A stretch of 32,076 nucleotides of DNA. Origin: Pseudomonas brassicae (lineage in GTDB: Bacteria; Pseudomonadota; Gammaproteobacteria; Pseudomonadales; Pseudomonadaceae). The translations under genes were made by a program, and so were the position numbers. Location: contig NZ_JAAHBU010000010.1 in assembly GCF_010671725.1 (NCBI RefSeq), positions 1-32,076 of the forward strand, written 5' to 3'. Positions 1 to 7,318 of this stretch are shown piece after piece. The notes below the pieces were generated by a model, which saw only the letters and a program-made list of their open reading frames with translations, ran no database searches and was not told the origin of the DNA. How positions within the stretch are numbered: the stretch's first letter is position 1; each line of letters starts with the position of its first letter.

Positions 1-42
1 GGGGGGTGCAGGCAAGTGCATAGTTGAGGTACCCGTTTCCAT
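1..42 (-). CDS. 5' end of a leftward gene, cut by the window edge
   Basis: Reading leftward from an ATG at 42-40 there are 14 open codons (MetGluThrGlyThrSerThrMetHisLeuProAlaProPro) before the window ends. Just upstream is an A-rich leader containing AACAATAA, a common arrangement before Pseudomonas transporter and porin genes. Further upstream lie a candidate promoter (-35 TTGACA) and a palindrome resembling the operator of the catabolic operon. The gene is probably co-regulated with that operon; a transporter or porin is a guess from context only. Too little protein is visible to name a family, and there is no strong Shine-Dalgarno, so the call rests on the leader. Confidence 0.4.
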   Translation of the reverse strand, partial: METGTSTMHLPAPP

Positions 43-44
43 TC

Positions 45-52
45 TTATTGTT
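45..52 (-). promoter_or_regulatory. Crc/Hfq catabolite-activity (CA) motif
   Basis: The minus strand reads AACAATAA, an exact match to AAnAAnAA, ending two bases before the ATG at 42. In pseudomonads Hfq with Crc binds such motifs near start codons to block translation when preferred carbon sources are present. The position over the ribosome-binding region fits that role. The motif is short and could occur by chance in an A-rich leader. Confidence 0.5.
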
Positions 53-60
53 GTGTGGCG

Positions 61-74
61 GGCCCCGAGGGGCC
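61..74. other. GC hairpin in the leader of the leftward gene
   Basis: GGCCCC-GA-GGGGCC is a perfect 6-bp inverted repeat with a 2-base centre. It lies between the candidate promoter and the start at 42, so it would be in the 5' untranslated RNA of the leftward gene. No run of T follows it, so it is not a clear terminator. Confidence 0.35.
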
Positions 75-87
75 AAAGCACCGCTTA

Positions 88-105
88 AAATACACATGTG
101 AATGT
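88..105. promoter_or_regulatory. Operator-like palindrome, leftward promoter
   Basis: AAATACA-CATG-TGAATGT matches the palindrome at 1170-1187 (AGATACA-CATC-TGTATGT) at 15 of 18 positions. An overlapping perfect inverted repeat, ATACACAT-GTGA-ATGTGTAT, spans 90-109. It lies just downstream of a candidate -10 for the leftward gene, as the 1170 site does for the catabolic operon. I infer that it is bound by the TetR protein encoded at 335-916. Confidence 0.55.
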
Positions 106-113
106 GTATGTAT

Positions 114-144
114 AGACTACGCGCGGGGGTGGGCGCGTTGTCAA
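114..144 (-). promoter_or_regulatory. Candidate sigma-70 promoter of the leftward gene
   Basis: On the minus strand there is a perfect -35 TTGACA (144-139) and, after 19 bases, a weak -10 TAGTCT (119-114). The predicted start point falls beside the palindrome at 88-105. The long spacer and poor -10 fit a regulated promoter but keep confidence moderate. Confidence 0.4.
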
Positions 145-181
145 TAGGCGCAACCGGAAGGGGCCGAGCAAACGAGGTTTT

Positions 182-206
182 TTGATTTATATGATTGATT
201 TATATG
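182..206. repeat. AT-rich tandem 13-bp repeat
   Basis: TTGATTTATATG occurs twice, at 182-193 and 195-206, inside an AT-rich block (about 178-230) that contrasts with the GC-rich surroundings. No gene is evident here. It lies between the 3' end of the tetR-type gene and the leftward promoter, and could be an UP element, a nucleoid-protein site or simply a spacer. Confidence 0.5.
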
Positions 207-277
207 GAATAAATAAATCAATAAATTTTGCGTGGCGGTCGCTTGTGAAGGGAGGTAACGCGGTTTTTGATAAACAA

Positions 278-295
278 AGATACATTTATGTATCT
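278..295. promoter_or_regulatory. Perfect operator-like palindrome downstream of tetR-type gene
   Basis: AGATACAT-TT-ATGTATCT is a perfect inverted repeat. Written as AGATACA-N4-TGTATCT it gives the symmetrical form of the motif at 1170-1187 and 88-105, so it is probably another site for the same regulator. It lies 40 bases past the stop of the TetR gene and about 135 bases upstream of the leftward -35. It may act as an auxiliary operator. Confidence 0.5.
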
Positions 296-334
296 GGTGT
301 GACGAAAATGCCGACGTGCGCCGGCATCGTGCGT

Positions 335-916
335 TCAGGCCGCGGTGCTGCCGGCTTCGGGGATCAGGATGCCTGCCATGCGCTGGCTACGCTCAAGGCG
401 CTGTTGCGGGGTGTCCTCGCTGTGCAGCAGCGACAGGCTGATCTGGTAGGCGTAGATCAGGTAGGCGCGGTCCTGGGCTTCGCTGTCGGGCACGCCGGCC
501 TGGATCAGCAGGCCTTCGATATAGCTCAGGCGATGGCTGTCGACTTCATCGATGGCCTGGCGGGCCTGCTTGTCACGGCGCGCCCAGCCGCGAATGCCGA
601 GTTCGATGGAGGCTGCGTCCTTGGCGGTTTGCCCGTGCGAGGGCAGTTCGAGCAGGCGTTGCAGCTGCTGCAGCGGCGAGCTGTGGGCGTTGCGCAGGTG
701 CAGGATGACGTCTTCGGTGGCACGTGCACGCCAGTTGCCGAGAATACCCTCGAGCAATTCGCTGCGGCTCTTGAAGTGATAGTAGAAGCTGCCACGGGTG
801 ATCTTCAGTTCCTTGGCCAGGGTGTCGACCCGAACGGCGTCGACGCCGCTGGTGACAAGCACTTCCTGTGCCGCATGAATCCAGTCTTCGCGTGTGAGGT
901 TGGTGCGTGATGACAT
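335..916 (-). CDS. TetR/AcrR-family transcriptional regulator
   Basis: A 193-residue protein with an N-terminal helix-turn-helix at about residues 28-47 (containing LKITRGSFYYHF, the typical TetR recognition helix) followed by an all-helical ligand domain. The ATG at 916 was chosen over a longer frame because it places the DNA-binding domain at the usual distance from the N-terminus and has AAGG about 10 bases upstream. It is divergent from the catabolic operon across a 295-bp intergenic region. The shared palindromes at 88, 278 and 1170 suggest that it represses both the operon and the leftward gene until an aromatic substrate or intermediate binds. The ligand cannot be predicted. Confidence 0.9.
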   Translation of the reverse strand: MSSRTNLTREDWIHAAQEVLVTSGVDAVRVDTLAKELKITRGSFYYHFKSRSELLEGILGNWRARATEDVILHLRNAHSSPLQQLQRLLELPSHGQTAKDAASIELGIRGWARRDKQARQAIDEVDSHRLSYIEGLLIQAGVPDSEAQDRAYLIYAYQISLSLLHSEDTPQQRLERSQRMAGILIPEAGSTAA

Positions 917-1138
917 TGTGTAGGGGCCTTGTCCAACAAGCTGGATAAGCGCCAGGGCACAGCAGCGTCCGACGCATGCCCTTGGCGGCAAACCGTCATT
1001 CTAACGCCCGGCGCAACGACGAAGCTATTACCGCTGCATGCCCTGTGGCCCGCGCAGGAGGTGCGTGGCTGTTCGTGTTCAAGAGTACATCTGTGTAGGT
1101 TTACTTTTCGATTATTTAACACAAGTCATGTTTTTTCA

Positions 1139-1167
1139 TTGACTCAGGTCAAATCGGTAAATAGCAT
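1139..1167 (+). promoter_or_regulatory. Candidate promoter of the aromatic operon
   Basis: TTGACT (1139-1144) and TAGCAT (1162-1167) are separated by exactly 17 bases, a good sigma-70 arrangement. The -10 overlaps the inverted repeat that starts at 1165, so a bound repressor would block polymerase. The region 917-1211 holds no gene. Confidence 0.6.
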
Positions 1168-1187
1168 ACAGATACACATCTGTATGT
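1165..1187. promoter_or_regulatory. Operator palindrome of the aromatic operon
   Basis: CATACAGAT-ACAC-ATCTGTATG is a perfect 9+9 inverted repeat (1165-1186). A second nested reading, AGATACA-CATC-TGTATGT (1170-1187), aligns with the palindromes at 88-105 and 278-295. It covers the -10 and start point of the promoter at 1139-1167. It is the best candidate operator for the divergent TetR protein. Confidence 0.65.
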
Positions 1188-1191
1188 TGAT

Positions 1192-1199
1192 AATAAGAA
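1192..1199 (+). promoter_or_regulatory. Crc/Hfq CA motif before the first operon gene
   Basis: AATAAGAA matches AAnAAnAA and lies directly before the GGAGG ribosome-binding site (1202-1206) of the first gene. An Hfq-Crc complex bound here would mask ribosome entry. The motif recurs at 3581, 6324 and 8151 in the same operon. Confidence 0.5.
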
Positions 1200-1211
1200 C
1201 CGGAGGCCGCC

Positions 1212-2027
1212 ATGAGCGCAACAGCCAAGACCCTGCTCGCCGCAGGGCACCACACCCACTATCACGAAGCCGGCCGGGGTGAGGCCTTGTTCCTGCTGCA
1301 CGGTTCGGGGCCTGGCGTTTCGGGGTGGGCCAACTGGGCCACGACCGTACCGGTGTTCGCCGATCGCTGGCGGGTGGTGGTGCCGGACATTGCCGGCTTC
1401 GGTTTCACCGAGTTCAAGGACGACGCCAAGTACGACATCAAGCTGTGGGTCAACCATCTGCTGGGCATCATGGATGCCCTGGATATCGAGAAGGCCTCGT
1501 TCGTTGGCAACTCGTTTGGCGGGGCGCTGGCCATTGGCCTTGCGGTGTTTGCGCCGCAGCGCGTCGACAAACTGGTGCTGCTCGGCACGCCGGCCGGCGA
1601 GTTCGTGCAGACCCCGGGCCTGCGTGGCGCCTGGGAATACGAGCCGTCGCTGGACAACATGCGCCAGTTGATGACGCTGTTTCCCTACGACGCTTCATTG
1701 ATCACCGATGCGATGGTGCAGGCCCGCTACGAGGCCAGTGCACGGCCCGGTGCCCAGCAGGCGCTGCGCAAGCTGATCCCGCAACCGGCTGCCGAAGGCC
1801 AGACCCTGGTCAAAGGCTTCCCCGCCGCCGCGCTGGCCAAGATCGTCGCGCCGACCCTGGTGGTGCATGGTCGCGAAGACCGCGTGGTACCGCCGGAGTG
1901 CGGGTTGTTGATCGCCAACAGTATTCCCGATGCCGACCTGCACCTGTTCGGCCGCTGCGGGCACTGGGTACAGAGCGAGCAGCCGCGCCGCTTTGCTGCG
2001 CTGGTCCGCGACTTCCTCAGCGAGTAG
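1212..2027 (+). CDS. Meta-cleavage product hydrolase (alpha/beta hydrolase)
   Basis: A 271-residue cytoplasmic hydrolase of the XylF/DmpD/CumD/CarC type, which splits the C-C bond of 2-hydroxy-6-oxo-hexa-2,4-dienoates to give 2-hydroxypenta-2,4-dienoate and a carboxylic acid. Visible features are the oxyanion motif HGSGPG (30-35), the nucleophile elbow GNSFGG with Ser101, the acid Asp223 in HGREDRVVP and His251 in CGHW. Length is normal for the family. The start has a strong GGAGG five bases upstream. It is the first gene of the operon, just ahead of the ring-cleavage genes, as in other meta pathways. The released acid, and so the substrate, cannot be read from the sequence. Confidence 0.92.
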   Translation: MSATAKTLLAAGHHTHYHEAGRGEALFLLHGSGPGVSGWANWATTVPVFADRWRVVVPDIAGFGFTEFKDDAKYDIKLWVNHLLGIMDALDIEKASFVGNSFGGALAIGLAVFAPQRVDKLVLLGTPAGEFVQTPGLRGAWEYEPSLDNMRQLMTLFPYDASLITDAMVQARYEASARPGAQQALRKLIPQPAAEGQTLVKGFPAAALAKIVAPTLVVHGREDRVVPPECGLLIANSIPDADLHLFGRCGHWVQSEQPRRFAALVRDFLSE

Positions 2028-2033
2028 GCCGCC

Positions 2034-2330
2034 ATGAGCAGAAACCTGATGGAACGTGTGCTGTGGCAACTGTGCGTGGAGCGTGCTGCCAAGCAGCGCT
2101 TTGGCGAAGACCCCGCAGGGTTCCTGGCGCGCTTTGCCCTCGAACCTGGCGAAGTGCAGATGATCGTCGAGTTCGACGTGGCCGGCCTGCAGGCAGCCGG
2201 CGTCAACCCGATGCTGACCATGGGCTTCTGGCAGGAACTTGCGCCGCAGCGCGACATGCGCCTCTACAAGCAGCGCCTGGGCGCTACCAACGAACAAGGC
2301 GCAGGGTTTTCCGCTGCGCTCAAGGGGTGA
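2034..2330 (+). CDS. LigA-like small subunit of extradiol dioxygenase
   Basis: A 98-residue helical protein of the LigA family, the alpha subunit that caps the active site of class III extradiol dioxygenases such as protocatechuate 4,5-dioxygenase (LigAB) and CarBaBb. It starts six bases after the hydrolase stop and is followed four bases later by the LigB-type subunit, the usual alpha-beta order. It has no catalytic metal ligands of its own. A two-component LigAB enzyme in a dihydrodiol-type operon is less common than a one-part type I extradiol enzyme. Confidence 0.85.
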   Translation: MSRNLMERVLWQLCVERAAKQRFGEDPAGFLARFALEPGEVQMIVEFDVAGLQAAGVNPMLTMGFWQELAPQRDMRLYKQRLGATNEQGAGFSAALKG

Positions 2331-2334
2331 ACCA

Positions 2335-3210
2335 ATGGGCAAGATAGTCGGCGGCTTCTGGATGCCGCATGACCCGGTGATGTTCGTGGCGCCGAATGCG
2401 CCGCCGCCAGCACAGCGCGACGCGGTATGGGCGGCGTATGCGCAGTGTGCCGAGCGTCTGGCAGCGTTGCAGCCGACATCGGTGATCATCGTCGGGTGTG
2501 ACCATTACATTCTGTTTGGCACCCATTGCCTGCCGCGCTACGTGATCGGCACCGGCGATGTGGACGGCCCGATCGACCGCCTGCCGGGGCTGGCGCGTGG
2601 CCCGGTGCGCAACCATGAAACGCTGGCCGGGCACATCGTCGCCCATGGCGAAGGGCAGGGCGTGGACTGGACGGTGGCGCGCAGTTTCACCGTCGACCAC
2701 TCGTTCGCGATCCCGCACCAGTTGGTGGTCAAGCCGGCCGAAGCACTGCTGGGGCGCGAGCTGCCGAGTATCCCGGTGTACCTGGCGTGCGGCGTCGACC
2801 CGTATATCTCGCTCAAGCGCTCGGCCGACCTGGGCCGGCAACTGCGCGCGGCGGTGGAGGCGTTCGATGCCGACGAGCGTGTGGTGATCATCGGCAGTGG
2901 CGGTATCAGTCACTGGGTCGGCACGGTCGAGATGGGCCGGGTGGCCGAAGACTTCGATCTCGAGATTCTCGCCCATGGCGTCAATGGCGACCTGCAGGCG
3001 CTGTGCGCCTACAGCGATGAAGAGATTCTGCGTCGGGCCGGCAACGGCGCGATGGAAATTCGCAACTTCGCCTGCGCCCTGGCGGCCATCGAGCGCCCGC
3101 AGGGAGAAGTGATCGCCTATGAAGCCGTGCCTGCCTGGGTCACCGGGCTGGGTTTTGTGCAACTGAGTGTGAGGGCCGAGCATGAGCCGCGTATTACTTT
3201 GCCAACGTGA
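2335..3210 (+). CDS. LigB-type catalytic subunit of extradiol ring-cleavage dioxygenase
   Basis: A 291-residue class III extradiol dioxygenase, Fe(II)-dependent, expected to cleave a catechol next to its hydroxyls. Ligands equivalent to those of LigB are visible: His12 (MPHDP), His57 (CDHY) and Glu241 (GAMEIRN), with the acid-base His193 in GGISHW. The ATG at 2335 was chosen over an upstream in-frame start because the family begins right at this GGFWMPH-like segment and AAGGGG lies just before it. Its 3' end overlaps the next gene by 29 bases, suggesting translational coupling. Which catechol it cleaves is unknown. Confidence 0.9.
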   Translation: MGKIVGGFWMPHDPVMFVAPNAPPPAQRDAVWAAYAQCAERLAALQPTSVIIVGCDHYILFGTHCLPRYVIGTGDVDGPIDRLPGLARGPVRNHETLAGHIVAHGEGQGVDWTVARSFTVDHSFAIPHQLVVKPAEALLGRELPSIPVYLACGVDPYISLKRSADLGRQLRAAVEAFDADERVVIIGSGGISHWVGTVEMGRVAEDFDLEILAHGVNGDLQALCAYSDEEILRRAGNGAMEIRNFACALAAIERPQGEVIAYEAVPAWVTGLGFVQLSVRAEHEPRITLPT

Positions 3211-3535
3211 CGAGCTGGCGCCGGGTGAGCTGAAAAAGGTCGCCCACAGCGACGGCGATGCCATCTGCGTCTACAACCTGGGCGGCACTTTCTATGCCAC
3301 CACCGACATGTGTACCCACGCCACCGCCTCGCTGGCCGAAGGCGACCTGGAAGACGACCTGATCACCTGCCCGGTGCACTGGGGGCAGTTCCACGTGCCC
3401 AGCGGCAAGGCCGTGACCTTCCCCTGCGAGCGGCACCTGCGTACCTACAAGGTCATCGTCACCGACCGCGAAGTGTATGCCGACATGGCCCTGGAGGCCG
3501 ACGAGGCGCTGGCCGACGCCGACAGCCCGGTGTGA
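3182..3535 (+). CDS. Rieske-type [2Fe-2S] ferredoxin of ring-hydroxylating dioxygenase
   Basis: A 117-residue soluble ferredoxin that passes electrons from the reductase to the terminal oxygenase. The Rieske motif is complete: Cys44-Thr-His46 and, after 16 residues, Cys63-Pro-Val-His66. GAGGG lies a few bases before the ATG, inside the end of the LigB gene. It stands next to the oxygenase alpha and beta genes, and the matching reductase is the last gene of the operon, about 8.5 kb away. The acidic alanine-rich tail (residues 100-117) is a little longer than usual. Confidence 0.92.
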   Translation: MSRVLLCQRDELAPGELKKVAHSDGDAICVYNLGGTFYATTDMCTHATASLAEGDLEDDLITCPVHWGQFHVPSGKAVTFPCERHLRTYKVIVTDREVYADMALEADEALADADSPV

Positions 3536-3574
3536 CCGGGCCGTTGTCCAACCGTATTCCTGTGAGTCTGAACC

Positions 3575-4924
3575 ATGGATAACAACAAGCACATACCGCT
3601 CAGAACCATTGAAAGCACGCCCACCCTGGGCAACCTCGACCGTCTCTGCGACATGCAGCAAGGGCGCCTGTCGGGCAAGGTGTTCTGGGACGAGGCGATC
3701 TACGAGCAGGAGTTGGAGAAGATCTTCGCGCGCTGCTGGCTGTTCGTGGCGCATGAGTCCCAGTTGCCCAAGTCTGGTGACTACCTGACCACCTCCATGG
3801 GCGAGGACGAAGTGCTGGTGGTGCGCCAGAAAGATGCGTCGATCAAGGTCTTCCTCAACGCCTGCCCGCACCGTGGCAACAAGGTGTGCTTTGCCGAGGC
3901 CGGCAATGCGCGCGGCTTCATCTGCAACTACCACGGCTGGTCGTTCGGCGCCGATGGCGGGCGGCTGATGGGCATGCACGAGTCCAAGTGCTACGAAGAA
4001 AGCCAGTTCGACAAGTCCAGGCATGGCCTGCGCGAGGCCCGCGTGGCCAGCTACAAGGGCCTGGTGTTCGCCACCTTCGCCGCGGATGCGCCCACGCTCG
4101 AGGAGTACCTGGGGCCGATGACCTGGTACATGGACGTGATGCTCGACATGGACGAGGGCGGCAGCGAATTCCTCGGTGGCTGCATCCGCTCCACCATCGA
4201 ATGCAACTGGAAGATCGCCGCCGAGAACTTCGTCGGCGACATCCTGCACGGTGGCTGGACCCACGACTCGGCGGCCAAGGCCATGCTCGGCGGACCGGTG
4301 GCCAACGTCGGCGACCTGCCCGAATCCTATTCGGTGAACTGGAACGGCCACGGCTACGAGTTCGCCACCGACGTGGTCGGCAACGCCGCCACGCTGGGTG
4401 AGAAAGACATCAACAAGTACCTGCACGTGCTGCGCCCCAAGGTCGCCGACCGGCTGGGCGAGTTCCGTTCCAGGCTGATCGGGGCGATTTCCTCGTTCAC
4501 CGTGTTCCCCAACTTCTCGTTCCTGCCCGGGCAGAACACGGTGCGCATCTGGCAGCCACGCGGCCCGCACAAGATCGAGCTGTTCACCTGGGTGATCGTC
4601 AACAAGAACGCACCGCAGGACATCAAGGACAAATGGCGGCGCGGCGCAATGATGACGTTCTCGCCGACCGGTGTGTTCGAGATGGACGATGGCGAAAACT
4701 GGGAGTACTGCACCAAGACCAGCCGTGGCGTGGTCACGCGCTACCAGGACCTGTATGTCGGCCTGGGCATGCACACCCGGCTCGATGACAGCGAGCTGCC
4801 GGGCAACGTGTTCAAGGGCCAGCTCAACGAATGCAATGCACGGGCGTTCTACCAACGCTGGAAAGACCTGCTGCAGGCACCGACCTGGGCCGACGTTCCA
4901 GACCGCAATGGCACGCTGCGCTGA
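3575..4924 (+). CDS. Rieske aromatic-ring-hydroxylating dioxygenase, alpha subunit
   Basis: A 449-residue large subunit of a ring-hydroxylating dioxygenase, which adds O2 to an aromatic ring to form a cis-dihydrodiol. The Rieske centre is Cys97-X-His99 and Cys117-X2-His120. The catalytic domain has Asp222, His225 and His230 (ENFVGDILHGGWTH) and the third iron ligand Asp371 or Asp372 in MDDGENW. Length is usual for biphenyl/cumene/benzoate-type alpha subunits. A 39-base gap separates it from the ferredoxin, and no strong Shine-Dalgarno is seen. A CA motif, AACAACAA, covers codons 3-5 and may allow Crc control. Substrate specificity cannot be read from the sequence. Confidence 0.93.
   Translation: MDNNKHIPLRTIESTPTLGNLDRLCDMQQGRLSGKVFWDEAIYEQELEKIFARCWLFVAHESQLPKSGDYLTTSMGEDEVLVVRQKDASIKVFLNACPHRGNKVCFAEAGNARGFICNYHGWSFGADGGRLMGMHESKCYEESQFDKSRHGLREARVASYKGLVFATFAADAPTLEEYLGPMTWYMDVMLDMDEGGSEFLGGCIRSTIECNWKIAAENFVGDILHGGWTHDSAAKAMLGGPVANVGDLPESYSVNWNGHGYEFATDVVGNAATLGEKDINKYLHVLRPKVADRLGEFRSRLIGAISSFTVFPNFSFLPGQNTVRIWQPRGPHKIELFTWVIVNKNAPQDIKDKWRRGAMMTFSPTGVFEMDDGENWEYCTKTSRGVVTRYQDLYVGLGMHTRLDDSELPGNVFKGQLNECNARAFYQRWKDLLQAPTWADVPDRNGTLR
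3581..3588 (+). promoter_or_regulatory. Crc/Hfq CA motif in first codons of the alpha subunit
   Basis: AACAACAA (AAnAAnAA) starts six bases after the first base of the ATG. CA motifs just inside the coding start are known positions for Hfq-Crc repression. This would give the oxygenase its own catabolite control point within the operon. Confidence 0.45.
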
Positions 4925-4933
4925 GGGGGCCAG

Positions 4934-5464
4934 ATGACATACGCACAACACGACAGCCTCGTTTCAGTCGAGGAAAGCCGCCGGGTCGAACAGTTCTTGC
5001 TGCGCGAGGCGCGCCTGCTCGACGACGAATGCTGGGACGCGTGGCTGCACAGCCTCAGCGAGGCGATCCATTACTGGATGCCGGGCATCGAGAACCGTCG
5101 TCGCGAGGACAAGTCCGGGCCGTATCGGCTGGAACACATGGCTTTTTTCGACGACGGCATGCGCGAGTTGAAGCGCCGCGTGGCGCGCTTCAAGCAGCCT
5201 TCGGCCTGGGCCGAGAACCCGCCCACGCGCAACGTGCACCTGGTCAGCAACATCGAGGTGTATGCCGGCGCCGAGCCGGGCCAGTACCTGGCCTATTCAT
5301 GCTTCATCAACGTGCGCAGCCGTGGCCTGGACGAGCACCACCAGATCGCCGGCAGGCGCGAGGACGTGCTGCGCCTGGAGGCCGACGGCCTCAAGCTGCT
5401 CAAGCGCAAGATTCTGATCCCCAACGCGATGTTGCTGTGCAAGAACATCAACACGTTCCTATGA
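4934..5464 (+). CDS. Ring-hydroxylating dioxygenase, beta subunit
   Basis: A 176-residue small subunit of the SnoaL/NTF2-like fold that forms the alpha3-beta3 oxygenase. Family features are the N-terminal helices ending in CWDAWLHSL, the YWMPG turn (about 47-51), the TRNVHLVSNIEV strand and the C-terminal RRKILIPN-like strand, here KRKILIPNAML. It follows the alpha gene by nine bases with a G-rich ribosome-binding site. It has a mainly structural role and no metal ligands. Confidence 0.92.
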   Translation: MTYAQHDSLVSVEESRRVEQFLLREARLLDDECWDAWLHSLSEAIHYWMPGIENRRREDKSGPYRLEHMAFFDDGMRELKRRVARFKQPSAWAENPPTRNVHLVSNIEVYAGAEPGQYLAYSCFINVRSRGLDEHHQIAGRREDVLRLEADGLKLLKRKILIPNAMLLCKNINTFL

Positions 5465-5474
5465 GGGCCTGCAC

Positions 5475-6287
5475 ATGGCTTGGTTGAAAGGGCAGGTGGC
5501 ACTGGTCACCGGCGGTACCGGCGGCATCGGCAGCGCCATCGTGCGCCGCTACGTGGCCGAAGGCGCGAAGGTCGCGGTGATGGGGCGCGATGCGGCGCAG
5601 CTGGCAGCGCTGAGCGCCGAGCTGGGCGAGGCGGTCATCACCGTGCAGGGCGACGTGGCGCGCTATCAGGACAACCAGCGTGCGGTGGCGGCGACCCTGG
5701 AGGCCTTCGGCCGGCTCGACACCTTCGTCGGCAACGCCGCGGTATTCGACTATTTCACGCGCCTGGACCGTATCGCGCCGCAGGATTTCGAAGGCGCGTT
5801 CCAGAAACTCTTCGCCACCAACGTGCAGGGCTACCTGCTCGGCGCACAGGCCTCGATCGCGGCCTTGCGCCAAACCGGTGGCAGCATGATCTTTACCCTG
5901 TCCAACAGTGCCTTTTATGCCGGCGGAGGTGGCATTCTCTACGTCACCGCCAAGCATGCGCTGGTGGGCATGATTCGCCAGCTGGCCTACGAGTTGGCCC
6001 CGGACATCCGGGTCAATGGGGTGGCGCCGGGGGCGACCAACACACCGATGAAAAGCCTGGAGGGTTTGAACAGTCGCAGCGTACCGCTCAACCAGATTCC
6101 CGGTTTCGAGGACGGCGCGGCCCAGGCCGTGCCCCTGCAACGGATTGCCGAGCCCGAGGACCACACCGGGCACTATGTGCTGCTGGCCTCACGCGAGAAC
6201 GCCGGCCTGACCACCGCCACCATCATCCACAGCGATGGTGGCTGGGAGATCCGCAGCGCCGGCCCCGCAAGACCGCGCAAGGCCTGA
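5475..6287 (+). CDS. cis-dihydrodiol dehydrogenase (SDR family)
   Basis: A 270-residue short-chain dehydrogenase of the BphB/TodD/HcaB type, NAD-dependent, turning the cis-dihydrodiol into a catechol. It shows the nucleotide motif TGGTGGIG (12-19), NAA (87-89), and the catalytic Ser143, Tyr156 and Lys160, with the Ser-Tyr spacing of 13 typical of this subgroup. It starts ten bases after the beta-subunit stop. Its place directly after the oxygenase genes supports a dihydrodiol route rather than direct formation of a catechol. Confidence 0.92.
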   Translation: MAWLKGQVALVTGGTGGIGSAIVRRYVAEGAKVAVMGRDAAQLAALSAELGEAVITVQGDVARYQDNQRAVAATLEAFGRLDTFVGNAAVFDYFTRLDRIAPQDFEGAFQKLFATNVQGYLLGAQASIAALRQTGGSMIFTLSNSAFYAGGGGILYVTAKHALVGMIRQLAYELAPDIRVNGVAPGATNTPMKSLEGLNSRSVPLNQIPGFEDGAAQAVPLQRIAEPEDHTGHYVLLASRENAGLTTATIIHSDGGWEIRSAGPARPRKA

Positions 6288-6318
6288 GCCTTGATAACCA
6301 GAACAAGAGAGATGCGTG

Positions 6319-7289
6319 ATGACAACAACAAGCCTGAGTGCACCGCAACAGCAACTCCTCAACCTGTTTGCCGGGCTCGACCTGCCGGTACTGGCGGCGC
6401 CGATGTTCCTAGTGTCGGGGCCGCGCCTGCTGGGCGCCTGTTGCCAGGCCGGCATCGTCGGCAGCATGCCGCGCCCAATGCGCGCACCGTCGAGCAGTTG
6501 CAGCAATGGCTGGAACAGATCGTTGCCGAGCGTGACGCCGCGCAGCAGCGTGGCGAGCAGTGGGCGCCGTGGATGCTCAACATGATCGTGCACAGCACCT
6601 ATGACCGTTTCGACGCCGAGCTTGAGCTGGTGCGCCGCTTCCAGCCGCCGATCGTCTCCACGGCGCTGGGCAGCCCCAAGCGTGTGCTCGATACCGTGCA
6701 CGCCTACGGCGGCGTGGTGATTGCCGACGTGATCAGCCCGGCGCTGGCGCGCAAGGCCGTGGCCGCCGGCGTCGATGGCCTGGTACTGGTGTGCAACGGC
6801 GCGGGTGGGCACACCGGCAGCTACAACCCGTTTGCCTTCGTGGCCGAAGTGCGCGAGTTCTGGGACGGCCCGCTGGGCCTGGCCGGGGCGATCTCCAATG
6901 GCCGCGACATTCATGCGGCGCAGGTGCTGGGCTGCGATTTCTCGCTGGTCGGCACGCGCCTGATCGCGGCCCACGAGAGCCTGGTCGAAGACGCCTATCG
7001 CGACATGCTGGTGGCGTGCTCGCTGGATGAAGTGACCACCACCAAGGCGGTCAGCGGCGTGCTGGCCAACTGGATGCAGCCGTCGCTGGACAAGGCCGGT
7101 ATCGACCCGCGCAGCGAAACCCGACCGAGCATCGACTTTTCCGGCGACATCGCCACGGCCAACAAGGCCTGGAAGCACGTGTGGTCGGCCGGGCAGGGGG
7201 TAGGCCAGATTACCCGCACCTACAGCGTCGCCGAACTGGTCGACGAACTGCACCAGGGTTATCGCGACAGTCGCGCGCGCGCCTTGTAA
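6319..7289 (+). CDS. NPD/nitronate monooxygenase-family flavoprotein (frameshifted as written)
   Basis: An FMN-dependent TIM-barrel protein of the 2-nitropropane dioxygenase/FabK family, about 323 residues once one base is restored. The N-terminal VLAAPMFLVSGP (FMN site) is in one frame and NARTVEQLQQWL onwards in another; the break is at 6474-6476, where CCC should probably be CCCC. The second part has NGAGGHTG with the conserved His, and AAQVLGCDFSLVGTR near the phosphate site. The role is uncertain. Members oxidise nitronates, but relatives reduce enoyl thioesters, so a role in handling an unsaturated side chain or ring product is possible. ATG 6319 was chosen over the GTG at 6316. A CA motif covers the first codons. 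Confidence 0.8.
6324..6331 (+). promoter_or_regulatory. Crc/Hfq CA motif at NPD-gene start
   Basis: AACAACAA (AAnAAnAA) lies in codons 2-5 of the NPD-family gene, directly after its ATG. It is the same arrangement as at 3581-3588. Confidence 0.4.
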
Positions 7290-7318
7290 GCCATCCGGAT
7301 CCGTTCAGGAGCAACCCC

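Noticed and set aside
182..910. 242-codon plus-strand frame opposite the TetR gene
   Set aside because: Most of it is complementary to the TetR coding sequence, and the rest is the AT-rich spacer.
1086..1097. TACATCTGTGTA as a fourth TetR-type operator
   Set aside because: It shares only the core ACATCTGT with the site at 1170; the left half does not fit the motif, so it is at most a weak half-site.
1325..2347. 340-codon plus-strand frame overlapping the hydrolase
   Set aside because: Out-of-frame shadow of the hydrolase and LigA genes, rich in Arg, Ala and Gly.
3194..4951. 585-codon open frame on the minus strand
   Set aside because: It lies opposite the Rieske ferredoxin and alpha-subunit genes, whose motifs are intact. 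Its protein has no family pattern and the low-complexity look of an antisense frame in GC-rich DNA.
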